NCBI RefSeq assembly: GCF_947495455.1
Contig: NZ_CANLZC010000009.1
Coordinates: 22,188-86,187 of the forward strand
Origin: an uncultured Shewanella sp.
GTDB lineage: Bacteria; Pseudomonadota; Gammaproteobacteria; Enterobacterales; Shewanellaceae
Direction of reading: 5' to 3'
Length of the DNA: 64,000 bases
Shown here: piece by piece, positions 25,880 to 35,275 of the stretch
Layout: every line of letters begins with the position of its first letter
How positions within the stretch are numbered: position 1 is the stretch's first letter
Position numbers and translations under genes: made by a program
The notes under the pieces: generated by a model
What the model saw: only the letters and a program-made list of their open reading frames with translations
Database searches by the model: none
Told to the model about the DNA's origin: nothing

Positions 25880-28144
25880 TTATAATGCTTTATTGCACTC
25901 TGAGAGTAAATGTTCTTTGAGCCAATCGGATTGAACCTTTAATAATGTTTTTAAGTTTTGTCGCTGTTTATAGTGATGCCCTTCATTAGGTAACATTAGT
26001 AATTGAGCTGGGCTATTGTGATATTCTAAGGCGTTAAATAACTGTTCCGATTGTAATGGCATGGTACCGGGGTTTTGATCTGCATCACCATGTATCAACA
26101 ATAAGGGTTGAGTTATTTTATCGGCTAGCAAAAAAGGCGATTGTGCCAAGTAGTTATCGCTTGCTTCCCACAAGGTGCGCTTTTCTGATTGAAACCCGAG
26201 TGGGGTCAATATACGGTTATAGGCCCCACTGCGAGCAATTCCCCCTATATAATGGTTTGACTTTGCTAAGGTTGATACCACTGCATTCGCGCCAAATGAG
26301 TGGCCCATTAATGCAATGCGCTCAGCATCAAGCATGGGCGATTGCTTAATTAAATCATAAAGCCTATCTGAATTGTGGGTATTAGTATTTAAATCAAATA
26401 GATTATTAGCTACTCGATTAGGCGTTGTTTCTTGTCCTGTCATATCGAGAACGGCGACACAATCTTGTAATGCCACAAAAGGACTTTGTGCTGACAACAT
26501 GGCGGGTAGCGCTTGATATTTAGGGTCTGGATAGAGCCAGACTAAAACTGGCCAAGGTGCCTTCCCTTTATTGGGGAGGTAAACTTGCCCTGTTAGCCCA
26601 TCATTACCCTTTAACTGTATATTTTTATAAGCACTCATATTAAATTCATTGATTTCGCCCCAATGAGATAGCTGTGTTTCATTTTCATGGGTCACCCACC
26701 AATAGCGATTAGATTGCATTTTATTCGTTGAGACAGCCAAAAAAGAGGTTGAGTCATCTAGGTTAGGGCGATATAACACATTCCAATCGATATTGCGGTC
26801 AAGCTCCGTCAATTTTGTTGTCATGGAGGCATATCGCCACAAGGTGTCAGCGGGGTTGAAAAACCAAACTTGGTGTTTACTATCCATTTTCAACAACCGA
26901 CGTCCATCGGGTAAATGATCGACCTTAGGATTGCCAGGATCTTGACTTGGTACCTTATAATCGTAAAGACTCAAGGGGATATTTTTGGAAAAATCAGCGT
27001 TAAATAGTGTCCATTTGAGTTGATGACTCTTTGCTATCCAAGTCGCCACTAGCATTTGGCTATTTTGAGTTTGATCCCATTGGTAAACTCGCCAGTTAAA
27101 TTGTGCCTTAGTTTTTGCCTCTGTATTAAAAGGAGCGGTTAATTGCAGGTATTCATCCACGGGACTATCATTTGTCGGTGATTTCTCTTCTAATGCGCTG
27201 ATCCAACCTAAAGTCGCTTTTTTTTGAGGTAACCATTGCACCAGTCTTGAGCCTAAAGCAGCCTTATCACCGCTGTTGGTTCTGGGTGTTAAGTTTGGAA
27301 TAGGGGTTAAAGTCTGCTGGTTTTTCATGTCGATGACATAATAGTGCCTTGCTTGTCTAGCGAGGGTGAGTGAAGCAGATAAGTTGTCATCTAGCGCTGT
27401 GATTAATAGATAATCTCCCTGAGGAGATAGGCTAAAATTTTCAACAAGACCCGACCATAGTGGAGTTTGCACGCCACTTAGACTGAGCTTGATTAATGTC
27501 TGCTGCCAATGGTGGGTGAACAGGGCTTTTTTATCGGGTGTATTAAGTAAGTCGCGATAAAGCCGACCTTGTTGTACATTTTGGGCGCTTCTTAGCTGAG
27601 CCGCCTTTTGTTTTAATGTGTTTTTTTTACTGCTGCTGAGACTTCTCACGATAACACTTTGGCTATCGGCTGACCATATCAGGCTGGCCTGTTTAGTGAC
27701 CCCATTAATGGTTAAATCTGACCAAGGGTGCCAAGATGCCGTTGCAATATCGTATCGCCATAATGTTAGTTGCTTGCCTGTTAATATTACGGCGGCTAAA
27801 TAGCTGGCATCAGGTGAAAATTTAATTTCAAGTGCTAGCCCTGGTAGTGCTATCTCTTGTTGTTGAATGGGGGCCGATAAATCAATCAGGGCAGCGGATC
27901 GATAAAAACTATCATTAAAATCTAAATACCAATCATTATGATAACTCCCCCCTAATAAATAGTGTGTTGCCTCGGGTAAATTCGGATATTTTTCAGGCGC
28001 TAATAACAATATCTTGTTCTTAGTTGGTGCGACTAATATTGTTTGTTGTTGTGGTATATCAAGTAGGGCCTCCTGCCAAGCCTCTGCTTGACTATAGTAA
28101 GAAGCCAGTATTAGGCCGAAAAATAAGATCAGTTGTTTAGTCAT
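25880..28144 (-). CDS. Exported S9 prolyl-oligopeptidase-like serine peptidase
   Basis: A 754-residue protein with a signal peptide (to about residue 22), an N-terminal beta-propeller-like region and a C-terminal alpha/beta-hydrolase domain. The catalytic triad is visible: Ser616 in GHSFGANA, Asp689 in HGDADQNPGT and His723 or His724 in PNEGHHY. S9 peptidases cut short peptides, often after proline. The gene overlaps the ABC permease gene by 8 bases and ends the RiPP-linked operon. It may trim or destroy the exported peptide, which would fit maturation or immunity. Both precursor cores contain a proline, but this link is only an inference. Confidence 0.9.
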   Translation of the reverse strand: MTKQLILFFGLILASYYSQAEAWQEALLDIPQQQTILVAPTKNKILLLAPEKYPNLPEATHYLLGGSYHNDWYLDFNDSFYRSAALIDLSAPIQQQEIALPGLALEIKFSPDASYLAAVILTGKQLTLWRYDIATASWHPWSDLTINGVTKQASLIWSADSQSVIVRSLSSSKKNTLKQKAAQLRSAQNVQQGRLYRDLLNTPDKKALFTHHWQQTLIKLSLSGVQTPLWSGLVENFSLSPQGDYLLITALDDNLSASLTLARQARHYYVIDMKNQQTLTPIPNLTPRTNSGDKAALGSRLVQWLPQKKATLGWISALEEKSPTNDSPVDEYLQLTAPFNTEAKTKAQFNWRVYQWDQTQNSQMLVATWIAKSHQLKWTLFNADFSKNIPLSLYDYKVPSQDPGNPKVDHLPDGRRLLKMDSKHQVWFFNPADTLWRYASMTTKLTELDRNIDWNVLYRPNLDDSTSFLAVSTNKMQSNRYWWVTHENETQLSHWGEINEFNMSAYKNIQLKGNDGLTGQVYLPNKGKAPWPVLVWLYPDPKYQALPAMLSAQSPFVALQDCVAVLDMTGQETTPNRVANNLFDLNTNTHNSDRLYDLIKQSPMLDAERIALMGHSFGANAVVSTLAKSNHYIGGIARSGAYNRILTPLGFQSEKRTLWEASDNYLAQSPFLLADKITQPLLLIHGDADQNPGTMPLQSEQLFNALEYHNSPAQLLMLPNEGHHYKQRQNLKTLLKVQSDWLKEHLLSECNKAL

Positions 28145-30533
28145 TGTGAAGTGCCTTAATGGGGTTAGCTTGGATGACTTTTCGTAATGGAATAAAACAA
28201 GCGAGGGAAGCCAGCATTAAAATAATGCCAATGACTAAGGCAGATAATGACCAATTCAGGCTAAAGATAAGTTCTGGCTGAGTGCGAACATAGCCTGTGA
28301 TGAAAAAGATGATTGATGTCGATAAGATCAGGCTGGCTAAAATGGGTTGGGTGAGTTGTAGCAGCTGTGATTTCAACAAACCTTTGAGGCTAGCACCGAA
28401 GGCTAAATGTACACCGAGATCATATTGCTTCATTTTCACTAAATAGCTCACAATACCGAAGATACCAGCTGTTATCATTACCAAAGAGCAAGCTGCCAAT
28501 ATCGAAGCGATAATTGCGGCGAATCGGGATTGACTACTTATTTCGTGAAAGTCATCTGTCACTTGGCTATAAGTAATAATGTCTAACTTGGGGTGAACAT
28601 TGGATATTAAAGCGTAGACTTGTGCTAAAGACGGAGGCAATAAATTCGGATCAAGTTGCAGTAATAATACCGCATCCCTAGTGCCTTTATAGGGTCTAGG
28701 TAAATAAACCTCTGCTATTTCTTGCTGTGAATCACCAGGGAAATAGGTATTCGCCACTACACCTTTGACTTGATAAAGTGTGCTACCAAATTCAAAGCTA
28801 ATTTTTTGTGCCGTGATGGGTTTGGGTAGCCGTGAGGCCAAACGTTCGTTGATTAAGGCAACGGGGGCTAAACTATCGATATCAGCCTCAGTAAAAGGTT
28901 CACCTTCAACACTTAATCCATAAAAATCTAGTTGTTTAAGATCTTGTTGGATAATACGTGCTGAGGCCACTACCTCACCTTTAGCATTTTTAATGCCACT
29001 ATAGTTAAGTTCGGCGGGTAATCTGGCTTCTGAACTATAACTGATATCGATGATTTCATCTAATGCGGTGAGTTCGCTAATGACGCTGCGATATAAATTA
29101 TTACGCTCTTCTTTTGAGGCTATTTCAGCTAAATTTAATGTCAGTGTGGCGAGTGACTCTGTGTTGATTCCTGTGGGGCGCCAAGCCTCGGAGAGGGTTT
29201 GATGCATGACTTGGCTACAGGCAACCAAAGTAAATAGCGATAACCCAAGTTGTAAGCCAATTAAGCTATGGCTGATACCTGTGCTAATTTGTTTGCCTGT
29301 GCCTTTACCGCTGCATTGTAAGTTTTTTTGTAGGTGATCGTAATTGATACTGCCTAATTCTGCCCAACTAAAGACTAAAACTAGCAGTGCGGCGGTTAAT
29401 ATGACAAGCATTAACACTGGTAGGTTGAGGCTCAATTCATTTAGACGGGGTATACTACCTGCTGCCAATTCACTGATCAAGCCAAAGGCGGAAAAGGTCA
29501 GTATTAAGGCAATGCCAGTTGCGACAGATACTGTGGCGAGATTATGCTTAACTATATCTAAAAATAATTGACGACGACTGGCACCAAAGGCGGCCGCTAT
29601 GGCCTTTTGCTGTGTGCGGCCAACGGCTCTGGCCAACTGCAAGCTACTCAAGTTGATAATACCAATCAAGGTCAGCAGTAGCGCGCCACCCAATAACATG
29701 AAGACCAGCTTACCACTGTCTCCCTGTACCGCTTTTATATAGGAGGTCACCTTGGCACTGACGGGGGCTCTTTTCACGATTGTAGGAGTATGGATCTCTG
29801 CGGCTTGTGCCATTAAACGGGTAAGCTCCTGCGTCGCAGTATTAACATCTTGACCTTCTTGCAAACGTATCACTGCTTTGAGATCGCCCGCATAGCCACC
29901 GAATGTCTTAGGGTTGAGTTGTTCATCCATATCGAAGGGAAGCCAAATAGCTTTGGCTGCTTCGGTTGATTGCGGTAAGACTAAGTCGGGTTGAGTCACA
30001 CCTATAATGGTAAAGCTACGTTGATTGAGCATAGTCTTTTTGCCAATGATCTCAGGATCGGCATTAAATTGTGTCTGCCAAACCTCATAACTTAATATGG
30101 CCGAAGGCTGACGATTCCCCGCAGCTTCTGTAGTACTAAATAATCGGCCCATAAAGGCACGAGTGCCCAAAATATCAAATAACTCATGGCTCGCCATAAT
30201 CACGGGCACATCAGGGCGAGAAAGGAGTCCTGTTAACTTATACTTAGACCAGGAATAGTAGGCGCCTAAGCCCGAAATGCTATTCGAATTGGTGCGAACA
30301 AAATCTAAGTTATTGTGATTGGTCATAGGGGCTTGGGCACCTTGGTATTCCATGGTGCCTTCGAGCCAATAGAGTTTGTCACTCTCATCGTAAGGGAGAG
30401 GCTGCCAATAGACTAATGACATCAAGCTGAAGACGCTGAACACCATAGCCAGCATTAAACTTAAACTACCAATCACAGTAAGGTAATAATGCTTACCTTT
30501 TGCAATGAGCTGCAGTACTTCTTTTAAACTCAT
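28137..30533 (-). CDS. MacB/FtsX-family ABC permease (RiPP-linked)
   Basis: A 798-residue permease with the same two-unit MacB/FtsX design as the protein at 5499-7892: N-terminal helix, MacB_PCD periplasmic domain, three helices, then a second periplasmic domain and C-terminal helices ending in NPIKALHND. It overlaps the ATPase gene upstream (ATGA) and the S9 peptidase gene downstream (8 bases). It lies in the RiPP operon beside a separate C39 exporter. It is therefore a good candidate for peptide export from the periplasm or for self-immunity, as MacB-like pumps are in several peptide clusters. Confidence 0.9.
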   Translation of the reverse strand: MSLKEVLQLIAKGKHYYLTVIGSLSLMLAMVFSVFSLMSLVYWQPLPYDESDKLYWLEGTMEYQGAQAPMTNHNNLDFVRTNSNSISGLGAYYSWSKYKLTGLLSRPDVPVIMASHELFDILGTRAFMGRLFSTTEAAGNRQPSAILSYEVWQTQFNADPEIIGKKTMLNQRSFTIIGVTQPDLVLPQSTEAAKAIWLPFDMDEQLNPKTFGGYAGDLKAVIRLQEGQDVNTATQELTRLMAQAAEIHTPTIVKRAPVSAKVTSYIKAVQGDSGKLVFMLLGGALLLTLIGIINLSSLQLARAVGRTQQKAIAAAFGASRRQLFLDIVKHNLATVSVATGIALILTFSAFGLISELAAGSIPRLNELSLNLPVLMLVILTAALLVLVFSWAELGSINYDHLQKNLQCSGKGTGKQISTGISHSLIGLQLGLSLFTLVACSQVMHQTLSEAWRPTGINTESLATLTLNLAEIASKEERNNLYRSVISELTALDEIIDISYSSEARLPAELNYSGIKNAKGEVVASARIIQQDLKQLDFYGLSVEGEPFTEADIDSLAPVALINERLASRLPKPITAQKISFEFGSTLYQVKGVVANTYFPGDSQQEIAEVYLPRPYKGTRDAVLLLQLDPNLLPPSLAQVYALISNVHPKLDIITYSQVTDDFHEISSQSRFAAIIASILAACSLVMITAGIFGIVSYLVKMKQYDLGVHLAFGASLKGLLKSQLLQLTQPILASLILSTSIIFFITGYVRTQPELIFSLNWSLSALVIGIILMLASLACFIPLRKVIQANPIKALHND

Positions 30534-31228
30534 GCTGCCGCCTCCACTACTTTTTCTTGCACTACCTTACCATCGAGCAAGTGGATTTTACGCTGCGCCT
30601 GATCCGCATAACGGGGATCATGGGTTACTAGACAAATGGTGGTACCTTGGCGGTTTAGTTCACTAAGTAAAGCCATTACCGCATCACCATTGGTTGAGTC
30701 TAGGTTACCTGTAGGTTCATCAACCAATAAAATTCCAGAATCAGCGGCTAAGGCGCGGGCGATAGAGACCCTTTGCTGCTGTCCACCCGAGAGTTGATTC
30801 GGATAAAGCTCAGCCTTATCATTGAGGCCGACTTTATCTAAGCACTCTCGTGCTCTTGAGATGCGCCTATTTCTCTTTATTCCTTGATAGCGTAAAGGTA
30901 GGGCAACATTCTCGGCTATGCTTAATTCGTCAATCAGGTTAAATGATTGAAAAACAATGCCAATACGCCGACTACGCATTTGTGCTCTCTGTTCACTGTT
31001 TAGATCTGAAATGTTTTGGCCATCGATGCGGTATTCACCTGCATCGGCGGTATCGAGTATGGATAGAATGTTTAATAAGGTAGATTTACCACAACCTGAG
31101 GGACCACAGATGGCGATATACTCGCCCTCATACACTGAAAAAGACACCCCATTAAGCACCTGATGACGTTGTTCACCGGAACCGAAAGATTTTTGTAAGT
31201 TTTCAATTTGTAATACTTGAGTCTGCAT
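30530..31228 (-). CDS. MacB/LolD-type ABC ATPase (RiPP-linked)
   Basis: The ATPase has 232 residues from the ATG at 31228, preceded by AAGGA; an in-frame start 54 bases upstream is rejected because it lacks a ribosome site and lies inside the adaptor gene. It shows Walker A GPSGCGKST, signature LSGGQQQR, Walker B LLVDEPTG and the H-loop in VTHDPRYA. It is closely similar to the ATPase at 4762-5505. It overlaps the permease start by 4 bases, so the two are coupled. Confidence 0.93.
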   Translation of the reverse strand: MQTQVLQIENLQKSFGSGEQRHQVLNGVSFSVYEGEYIAICGPSGCGKSTLLNILSILDTADAGEYRIDGQNISDLNSEQRAQMRSRRIGIVFQSFNLIDELSIAENVALPLRYQGIKRNRRISRARECLDKVGLNDKAELYPNQLSGGQQQRVSIARALAADSGILLVDEPTGNLDSTNGDAVMALLSELNRQGTTICLVTHDPRYADQAQRKIHLLDGKVVQEKVVEAAA

Positions 31229-31238
31229 TTTTCTTTCC

Positions 31239-32468
31239 TTAGTGTATGAGCTGTAAGCTTTCAGTGTCTGGATAAAGATCAAGTGCGGAAATAATGACCT
31301 TATCGCCTGCAGTTAATCCTTTTTTAATCTCAATTAAACCGTCGGCACTCTTGCCAAACGTTACATTAGTTTTTTGTGCAGATACATTATCCCGCATCAA
31401 GAAAATACTGTCCTGACTATCAGCAAAGATCCCCTTGGGTTGCTCTAAATACAGTACATTCTGTCGACCTTGCCCATAAATCACGACATCAACGGTTTGC
31501 ATGGGTTTTATGTTACTGTTGATATTATCGGGTAATTCTATATCTATCATCACGGCACCATCTTCTACCACGGGATCGATACGACTTACTTGACCAGTAA
31601 CAATGCCGTATCGACTGTCTATATCCGCTTTAGCGCCCATGTTGATCAAACCGACTTGTAGCTGTGGTACCTTGATTTGCGCTATCAAAGGATTGAGGCT
31701 ACCGACTAATGCCAGTTCCGTACCGGCTTGGACTGATTGTCCTAAGCGCACGGGAAGTCGCTGCAATACACCATTGAGGCCAGCTTTGACCTCTAAGTTA
31801 TCAAATTGTAACTGTATTGATTCAAAGTCAGAGCGCGCCTGATTGATGGCATCGTCAAGGAGTTTGAGTTGTTGTTCATGCACATGGGTAAGTTTAGTGA
31901 TTTGTTGTTGCAGGAGATTTTCACGGTTTTTTAGTTGGCGTGATTTCACTTGGCTGCGTTTAAATTCCATTGCCGACACGATACCTGCTTTTGCTAGGGT
32001 GGTCTCAGCTTCAACTTGAAGAGTAGCAAGTTCAGCCTCGGCGTTGACATCGGACAATAATACTTCTTGTGCCAATTTTTCTCGCTGCTGTATTAAGTCC
32101 TGTTTATTTCTATCGGTAATGGCGTTTTGCAGCTTTGTCTTAGTGGTTTGTAATTTCTGTTTTAAATCTGGATCTTTGAGCTTTAATATTACTGTGTCGG
32201 TTGTAACAATGGCCCCAGGCTTAAGTAGGATGGCATCCACTATGGCTGAGTCACTGGCGCTGATAAGCCTTTGATTCACTGATTCTAAACGACCATAGCC
32301 GTCGACTTTTTGGGTAAAAGTACCGCTACGTACTTCGGCAATTTGTATCTCCTCGGCATTAATAAATTGTCTCGGTTGAGAATAGCCTATCGCCCAACCC
32401 GCAATACATAAGCTGACAGAGGTAAGGCCAAGACTGGTATAAATCCATTTTGCTTTTTTTATCATCAT
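31239..32468 (-). CDS. HlyD/MacA-type periplasmic adaptor (RiPP-linked)
   Basis: A 409-residue adaptor with an N-terminal signal anchor (IYTSLGLTSVSLCIAGWAIG). It has lipoyl half-motifs around SAIVDAILLKPGAIV and VKAGLNGVLQRLPVRLGQSV, and a long coiled-coil hairpin between them (about 100-215). The C-terminal barrel domains end in KKGLTAGDKVIISAL. It is a same-length paralogue of 3489-4715. It belongs to the operon that runs from the precursor genes to the S9 peptidase, 9 bases after the C39 exporter. Confidence 0.9.
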   Translation of the reverse strand: MMIKKAKWIYTSLGLTSVSLCIAGWAIGYSQPRQFINAEEIQIAEVRSGTFTQKVDGYGRLESVNQRLISASDSAIVDAILLKPGAIVTTDTVILKLKDPDLKQKLQTTKTKLQNAITDRNKQDLIQQREKLAQEVLLSDVNAEAELATLQVEAETTLAKAGIVSAMEFKRSQVKSRQLKNRENLLQQQITKLTHVHEQQLKLLDDAINQARSDFESIQLQFDNLEVKAGLNGVLQRLPVRLGQSVQAGTELALVGSLNPLIAQIKVPQLQVGLINMGAKADIDSRYGIVTGQVSRIDPVVEDGAVMIDIELPDNINSNIKPMQTVDVVIYGQGRQNVLYLEQPKGIFADSQDSIFLMRDNVSAQKTNVTFGKSADGLIEIKKGLTAGDKVIISALDLYPDTESLQLIH

Positions 32469-32477
32469 CTCTAATCC

Positions 32478-34580
32478 TTATGCGGCTATTTCTTGTCTAT
32501 TTAATTGATGTAAGTCAATGATCCTATCTGCACTGGCAATGGTTTCTTGTCTATGTGCCACTGTGATACGGGTGATTTGTTTTCGTTTTAAATATTGATT
32601 CACTTTCGATTCTGTAACGTTGTCGAGGTGACTGGTCGCTTCATCTAAAAATAGAATTTTAGGTTGGGCATAGAGGGCTCTGGCCAATAAAATACGTTGT
32701 TTTTGCCCGCCAGAAAGTGCACTGCCTAAATCACCGACTTGGCTGTGTAACCCCATCGGCATGGCCTGAATATCATCCCAGATAGCGGCGCCTATGGCGG
32801 CTTCCTTGACTCTTTCAATATCGACGTTAGCTTCAAAAAAGCTGATGTTTTCAATGAGTGATCCATTTAAAAGCTGATCGTCCTGCATCACTGTGGCGCA
32901 TAATTGTCGAAAGGACTTAACCCCGAGTTGCTCGATGGAGGCGCCATCGATGAACAACTCACCCTCTTCGGGTTTTATCAGTCCCATCATGAGTTTTAAT
33001 AAGGTAGTTTTACCTAGGCCTGATCGACCTGTGATCACCACAAATTCTCCTGCGGCAACAGAGAAATTTAACCCTCGATAAAGCCAAGGGGTGTTCCTGC
33101 TGTATCTAAAATGGATATTACGTGCCTCCAATGCCCCTTTTGGTTGCTGAAGTAATACTGCGCTGGATGTCGAACTCTCGGTTTCTTGCATCAAAATATC
33201 TGACATGCGTCTAAGATAGGTACCGGCTAATCTAAATTGGAATAGGTGATTAACTAAAGATTGGGTACTATCGGCAAACTGCTGCCTGTAAGCTAAGAAG
33301 GCCATAAACATGCCGAGAGAGATATGGTTATCAAGGATTAATGTGGCACCGAACAAGACGATAACTAAGTATTCGGCTTTATTAATAAATTGAGAAAAAA
33401 GATCCGATAAAATGACAATCTTTTCTCGTTGAATACTGGCATTAGTGGAATCGGCGAATAGATTCATCCAATTCGCAAGGCGAGCATTTTCTTTTGCAAA
33501 ACACTTTATGGGCATCATGGCACGCACGGTTTCAATAAAATGACTGTTCTCCTTGGCATAGGTAGATAAGTTTTGTTCTAAAATGTCATTTTCTTTATTG
33601 GTTAATTTAAATCGCCCTAAATATAATATGCCTAAAAAAAGGAGAGAGACCCAGGCTAGCTGAGGGTGGTAGCTAAACATTATGACTAAGGTGGTGATGC
33701 TGAGTAAACCATCGACAATGGCGGTAATAAATCCGCGACTAATGAGCCTTTGCACCTCGTTAAAGGCTTCGAAGCGAGATTTAATATCGCCTACATGCCG
33801 AGCTTCAAAGAAGCTTAGCGGTAAGTGTAATAAGTGGCGTTGAATATTTGCCTTTATTTGAAAACCTAAGGTCTTATCTAGGAATAAAATCGCGGCGGAG
33901 CGTATTGCTTGAGCTGCAATGGTAAAAATAAGTAATAGACTAAAACCCAAGAAAATAGACCAGAGTAACTCTGATTGTTCTTGTTGTACGCCGCGATCTA
34001 TGATCAGTCGAATATAGTAAGGGGAGACTAAAAAAAGGGCCTGTAATATCAGAGCAACGGCAAAAATTTTACCCAACATCAACTTTAAGCCGTTGATACG
34101 GCCCACAAGCTTCAGTATAGGAATTTTTACTCGTTCATCTTGCTGTTCAAAATCTGAGGTGGGTGTAAGCTCTACGGCTATGCCAGTAAAAGATTGTGAC
34201 ACTTGTTCCCAATCTAGCTTTATTTTGCCTCTGGCAGGATCATGAACTACAGCGCCTCTGCTGTTGCAAGAAACGAGTGTGACAAAATGATTAAAATTCC
34301 AGTGAATAATGGCAGGCTTCTTAATACGCTCTAGTTGGCCTAAGTCTAGTTTTAATACCCTAGCGTTTAAGCCAATATCTGCCGCTATATCGATGATCTG
34401 TTTCACCGTCATGCCTTGCAGGCCAGCAGGGTATTTTTTTCTCATTGCTAACATATTGGTTTGATAACCATGATAACAAGCCACCATAGCGACGCACGCC
34501 ATGCCACATTCGGCAACCTCACTCTGTAAAAATATTGGTAATCTTTGTTGAGAGAAGTGCAAATAATCAGTGATCGACAT
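32478..34580 (-). CDS. Peptidase C39-containing ABC transporter (PCAT)
   Basis: A 700-residue bacteriocin-type exporter. The N-terminal C39 protease has its Cys at 25 in QSEVAECGMACVAM, a His in the HWNFNHFVTL segment and an Asp in VVHDPARGK. Six transmembrane helices span about 160-440. The ATPase carries GRSGLGKTT, LSGGQKQR and ILFLDEAT. PCATs cut leaders after a Gly-Gly motif while exporting the core. Two short genes at 36414-36578 and 36686-36877 encode exactly such leaders. The gene overlaps the short HlyD-type gene upstream by 14 bases. Together with the radical SAM gene this defines a peptide maturation and export system. Confidence 0.95.
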   Translation of the reverse strand: MSITDYLHFSQQRLPIFLQSEVAECGMACVAMVACYHGYQTNMLAMRKKYPAGLQGMTVKQIIDIAADIGLNARVLKLDLGQLERIKKPAIIHWNFNHFVTLVSCNSRGAVVHDPARGKIKLDWEQVSQSFTGIAVELTPTSDFEQQDERVKIPILKLVGRINGLKLMLGKIFAVALILQALFLVSPYYIRLIIDRGVQQEQSELLWSIFLGFSLLLIFTIAAQAIRSAAILFLDKTLGFQIKANIQRHLLHLPLSFFEARHVGDIKSRFEAFNEVQRLISRGFITAIVDGLLSITTLVIMFSYHPQLAWVSLLFLGILYLGRFKLTNKENDILEQNLSTYAKENSHFIETVRAMMPIKCFAKENARLANWMNLFADSTNASIQREKIVILSDLFSQFINKAEYLVIVLFGATLILDNHISLGMFMAFLAYRQQFADSTQSLVNHLFQFRLAGTYLRRMSDILMQETESSTSSAVLLQQPKGALEARNIHFRYSRNTPWLYRGLNFSVAAGEFVVITGRSGLGKTTLLKLMMGLIKPEEGELFIDGASIEQLGVKSFRQLCATVMQDDQLLNGSLIENISFFEANVDIERVKEAAIGAAIWDDIQAMPMGLHSQVGDLGSALSGGQKQRILLARALYAQPKILFLDEATSHLDNVTESKVNQYLKRKQITRITVAHRQETIASADRIIDLHQLNRQEIAA

Positions 34581-35271
34581 TGTTGCCCCTTACTAAAGCA
34601 AAAATATTACGCTGTTTCTCCCCTACGAGTAATTTAAAGTTCATCATGGGGCTAAAGAGCTGGGTATCGGGCGGACTGTCAAATTGAATACCAATATGTG
34701 GATATTTACCTGTGCTAAGGCTAATGACCTTAGCGGTGAAAATGGCATTATTCATTTGTATCTTGATGAGCTGCCCCAAGTGGATACTCGGCAATGAATT
34801 GGAGCTGGTAAAGGCATAGCGATAATTTTTCGATGGTTTTAATATACGGCCTATAGGTTGCAAGGGGGGATGTGTGGTACCAATAAGCGCCTCCGCAAAG
34901 TACTTCCCTTTTGTTGGCGCGTACAAGGTTTCAATTTGCCCTTGGGGGAATTGATCGTTAAATTGTCTAACTTGAGCGAGAGCTTGCCCTTTGTTGACTA
35001 ATGTTCCCGAAGTGATTAATTGTTGTTCGATTAAACTGGGGGTGGCCGACATCAAAGGTTGAAAGTTACTATTTTGCAGTCTGATATCCACCCATTTTTC
35101 TGCCGATATGGGAATAAACCAAGTAATAATCAGCGCACAAACTATCGCCAGAATTAACAGGTAAAATGATTTCACTATGCTCTTAGGTGGCTCTATTACC
35201 ACCTCACTGAATTCAGCCGATTTATATTGATTTTTTAGCGCTTCTTGACGAAAGAGTTTAAGTTGAGACAT
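34567..35271 (-). CDS. Short HlyD-type secretion adaptor
   Basis: A 234-residue protein with a cytoplasmic N-terminal tail of about 30 residues, one transmembrane helix (IVKSFYLLILAIVCALIITWFIPI) and a periplasmic lipoyl/beta-barrel part. It is much shorter than usual HlyD adaptors (about 400-450) because the long coiled-coil hairpin is missing between the half-motifs (about 70-130). Small adaptors like this accompany PCAT exporters in some peptide clusters. It starts 5 bases after the radical SAM gene ends and overlaps the exporter gene. Confidence 0.82.
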   Translation of the reverse strand: MSQLKLFRQEALKNQYKSAEFSEVVIEPPKSIVKSFYLLILAIVCALIITWFIPISAEKWVDIRLQNSNFQPLMSATPSLIEQQLITSGTLVNKGQALAQVRQFNDQFPQGQIETLYAPTKGKYFAEALIGTTHPPLQPIGRILKPSKNYRYAFTSSNSLPSIHLGQLIKIQMNNAIFTAKVISLSTGKYPHIGIQFDSPPDTQLFSPMMNFKLLVGEKQRNIFALVRGNNVDH

Positions 35272-35275
35272 GTAC